Source of the DNA: an uncultured Treponema sp.
GTDB lineage: Bacteria > Spirochaetota > Spirochaetia > Treponematales > Treponemataceae
DNA length: 6,631 nucleotides
Direction of reading: 5' to 3'
NCBI GenBank assembly: GCA_946538795.1
Contig: CAMNGY010000089.1
Coordinates: 1 to 6,631, forward strand
The notes beneath the pieces are model-generated. The model did not search any database. It was not told the DNA's origin and was given only the letters and a program-made list of their open reading frames with translations. Position 1 is the first letter of the stretch. Each line of letters opens with the position of its first letter. The translations under genes and the position numbers were made by a program. Below, piece after piece: positions 5,526 through 6,631 of this stretch.

Positions 5526-6386
5526 TTACCGCTTTTTTTTGCCTCCGACGAACTTCTGAAGGAATGTTGAAACCCCTGAATTATCCACGTCATCAGACCG
5601 CTCGATTCTTCCAACCAGGTGCTTGATGCAGACGGAGGGCTTGGATGTCGGGTTCACAATCATAAAAGGCTTCTGGCGTATCACCGAAGCCTGGACTACC
5701 GGATCGTCATAGATGAAGCCTATGTAGTCAACCTTGAAGTTCAGGAACTGCCCAACAATCGTAATGATACGATCGGAAATCCTCTTTCCTTCTTCCGCCG
5801 AATGAACGCGGTTCACCAGGAGCCTGAGATTCAGCTCCCTGTCAACCAACTCCGTCGTTATTATCTTTATGATGCCGTATGCGTCGGTTATCGCCGTAGG
5901 CTCCGGGGTGGTTACGATGTAAACCTCATCTGCCGCGGCAACGAACTGAAGCACGTTGTTGGCAATTCCCGCCCCCGTGTCTATGATGATTATGTCTGCG
6001 TTGGAAAGGGATGCGAATTCCTTCGCAAAAGCATCAAGATCTTCCTTGGAAAGGTTGGCCAGCTTGGAAAATCCGTTCGCCCCCGCTATGAACTTTATGC
6101 CGAATTCTGTGTCCAGAACGATCTCGCTCATCTTCTTCTGCCGGTTTATAACCTGCATCAGGTTGTACTGAGGGACTATGTTCAGAAGGACGTTAACATT
6201 GGCCATGCCCATATCGCCGTCGATAAGGATGACGGACTTGCCCAGCTGCGCATAGGCAATAGCCATGTTTATGGCAATATTGGTCTTGCCGACACCGCCT
6301 TTGCCGCTTGTTATAGCTATTATCCTCGTCTTGTGGGCCTCGCTTTTGCCCATCGCCATCCGAAGCTCGCTCAACTGTTCTTCCAT
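5526..6386 (-). CDS. flhG: MinD-like ATPase FlhG (YlxH), flagellar number/placement regulator
   Basis: FlhG is a membrane-associated P-loop ATPase of the MinD/ParA family that works with the GTPase FlhF to control flagellar number and position. The 286-residue product carries the deviant Walker A motif SGKGGVGKT (27-35, with signature Lys29 and Lys34), switch I/A' [17 protein letters not shown] (52-68, Asp56 and Asp58) and Walker B/switch [12 protein letters not shown] (131-140, Asp136). [13 protein letters not shown] (159-171) and [12 protein letters not shown] (189-200) are typical of FlhG. The N-terminal EEQLSELR (2-9) resembles the DQAxxLR element with which Bacillus-type FlhG stimulates FlhF, though with substitutions. 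The ATG at 6386 has GAGGG (6401-6397) 10 bases upstream and lies 27 bases after the flhF stop. The zero frame ends in GGKKKR from a run of eight A; an alternative -1 ending is described separately. Confidence 0.95.
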   Translation of the reverse strand: MEEQLSELRMAMGKSEAHKTRIIAITSGKGGVGKTNIAINMAIAYAQLGKSVILIDGDMGMANVNVLLNIVPQYNLMQVINRQKKMSEIVLDTEFGIKFIAGANGFSKLANLSKEDLDAFAKEFASLSNADIIIIDTGAGIANNVLQFVAAADEVYIVTTPEPTAITDAYGIIKIITTELVDRELNLRLLVNRVHSAEEGKRISDRIITIVGQFLNFKVDYIGFIYDDPVVQASVIRQKPFMIVNPTSKPSVCIKHLVGRIERSDDVDNSGVSTFLQKFVGGKKKR

Positions 6387-6413
6387 ATTATACTAACCCT
6401 CAAACTAGATTTC

Positions 6414-6631
6414 TCATTCACCAAGGCCACTAGCGGCAGAAGACTCTTCCTGGCCAAACTTTCTCTCCAAATGGCCGACATCCACATCAAAACCATCAAG
6501 GCTTCTCACAAAATAGACCGGATCAGCCCTTTTCAGGGTGTGCAGGACCTCCTGACCAACGGTAATCCAGGAAACGGACTTCCGCTTCTCGTGCAAGACA
6601 CTAAGGACATTGCCATAAGATGCTGTCTCAT
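6414..6631 (-). CDS. flhF: Flagellar biosynthesis GTPase FlhF, C-terminal end, cut by window edge
   Basis: Only the last 71 complete codons are visible; the gene continues beyond 6631, and the window edge cuts the preceding codon. FlhF is an SRP-type GTPase that helps place the flagellar basal body. The visible part begins ETASYGNVLSVLHEKRKSV, matching the SRP-GTPase 'DET(S/A)xYGN' G5-region segment, and continues SWITVGQEVLHTLKRADPVY and FVRSLDGFDVDVGHLERKFG. The pattern 'hxYITxGQxVPxDIExA' of the family is recognisable, though the usual Pro after GQxV is replaced by Leu. The end, GQEESSAASGLGE, is low-complexity. An in-frame TTG at 6596 is internal, not a start, because the frame stays open and family-like upstream of it. 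Identity is supported by flhG lying immediately downstream, the usual flhF-flhG order. Confidence 0.88.
   Translation of the reverse strand, partial: ETASYGNVLSVLHEKRKSVSWITVGQEVLHTLKRADPVYFVRSLDGFDVDVGHLERKFGQEESSAASGLGE

Larger units (their letters stand above)
5464..5543 (-). other. Candidate -1 frameshift signal and alternative C-terminus of flhG
   Basis: The flhG coding strand ends GGC AAA AAA AAG CGG TAA. The heptamer A AAA AAG (5538-5532) is in the correct phase for -1 slippage, the same heptamer as in E. coli dnaX. A stem-loop (5524-5503) starts 7 bases later, within the usual range for a stimulatory structure. In the -1 frame translation continues from GCG (5532) for 22 codons, ending in VELDLKEFLPYDRRIGI and a TGA at 5466-5464 that overlaps the next gene's Shine-Dalgarno. 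The product would be 307 residues instead of 286. A missing A in the run of eight A would give the same extension. What is seen is the signal layout; use of it is inference. Confidence 0.35.

Noticed and set aside
6387..6392. TATAAT immediately before the flhG start codon
   Set aside because: It touches the ATG, has no acceptable -35 at 16-18 bases (GAGAAA is the nearest), and sits inside an evident flhF-flhG operon gap with a Shine-Dalgarno further upstream.
6414..6596. Independent 60-residue gene starting at TTG 6596
   Set aside because: The frame remains open to the window edge, and the upstream codons (ETASYGNVLSV) match the FlhF C-terminal region, so this is the end of flhF.

Overview
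The window looks like the 3' end of a large spirochete motility operon, most likely from a Treponema-type bacterium. The base composition is moderate, which fits gut, rumen or oral treponemes, but I cannot name the species. The assignment rests on the gene order flhF, flhG (MinD-like), a membrane-anchored low-complexity protein, a FliA/WhiG-type sigma-28, a FapA/DUF342 protein and two small conserved-context proteins. I recall this order from treponemes and have not checked it by search.

All eight genes are on the minus strand, so transcription runs from high to low coordinates. In transcription order: the C-terminal end of flhF (6631-6414, cut by the window edge); flhG (6386-5526); a two-helix membrane protein with a long Ala/Ser/Pro/acidic tail (5451-4603); fliA (4585-3797); fapA with an extra N-terminal Jag_N-like domain (3781-1811); a 114-residue acidic protein whose real start is four codons inside the open frame (1747-1403); a protein with one N-terminal membrane helix, a coiled coil, a proline-rich spacer and a C-terminal helix-turn-helix-like end (1384-704); and the first 226 codons of galM, galactose mutarotase (678-1, cut by the window edge). 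Gaps are 15-74 bases and no stretch over 300 bases lacks a gene. I see no RNA gene, CRISPR array, insertion sequence or clear rho-independent terminator.

FlhF (SRP-type GTPase) and FlhG (MinD-type ATPase) set flagellar position and number, FliA directs late flagellar transcription, and FapA is a flagellar-linked DUF342 protein. The two membrane-anchored proteins and the 114-residue protein have no known function; their position makes motility accessory roles plausible. GalM is metabolic (alpha/beta-aldose interconversion) and has promoter-like hexamers of its own, so it may be transcribed separately.

The observation most worth checking is the end of flhG. The zero frame ends in AAA AAA AAG CGG TAA, which contains an in-phase dnaX-type slippery heptamer (A AAA AAG) followed after 7 bases by a 9-bp stem-loop. 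The -1 frame stays open for 22 more codons and stops at a TGA merged with the next gene's Shine-Dalgarno sequence. Genuine stops at two other junctions of this operon merge with the next Shine-Dalgarno in the same way. This could be programmed frameshifting, a one-base homopolymer sequence error, or chance. A second non-coding element of note is a perfect 9-bp hairpin just after fapA.
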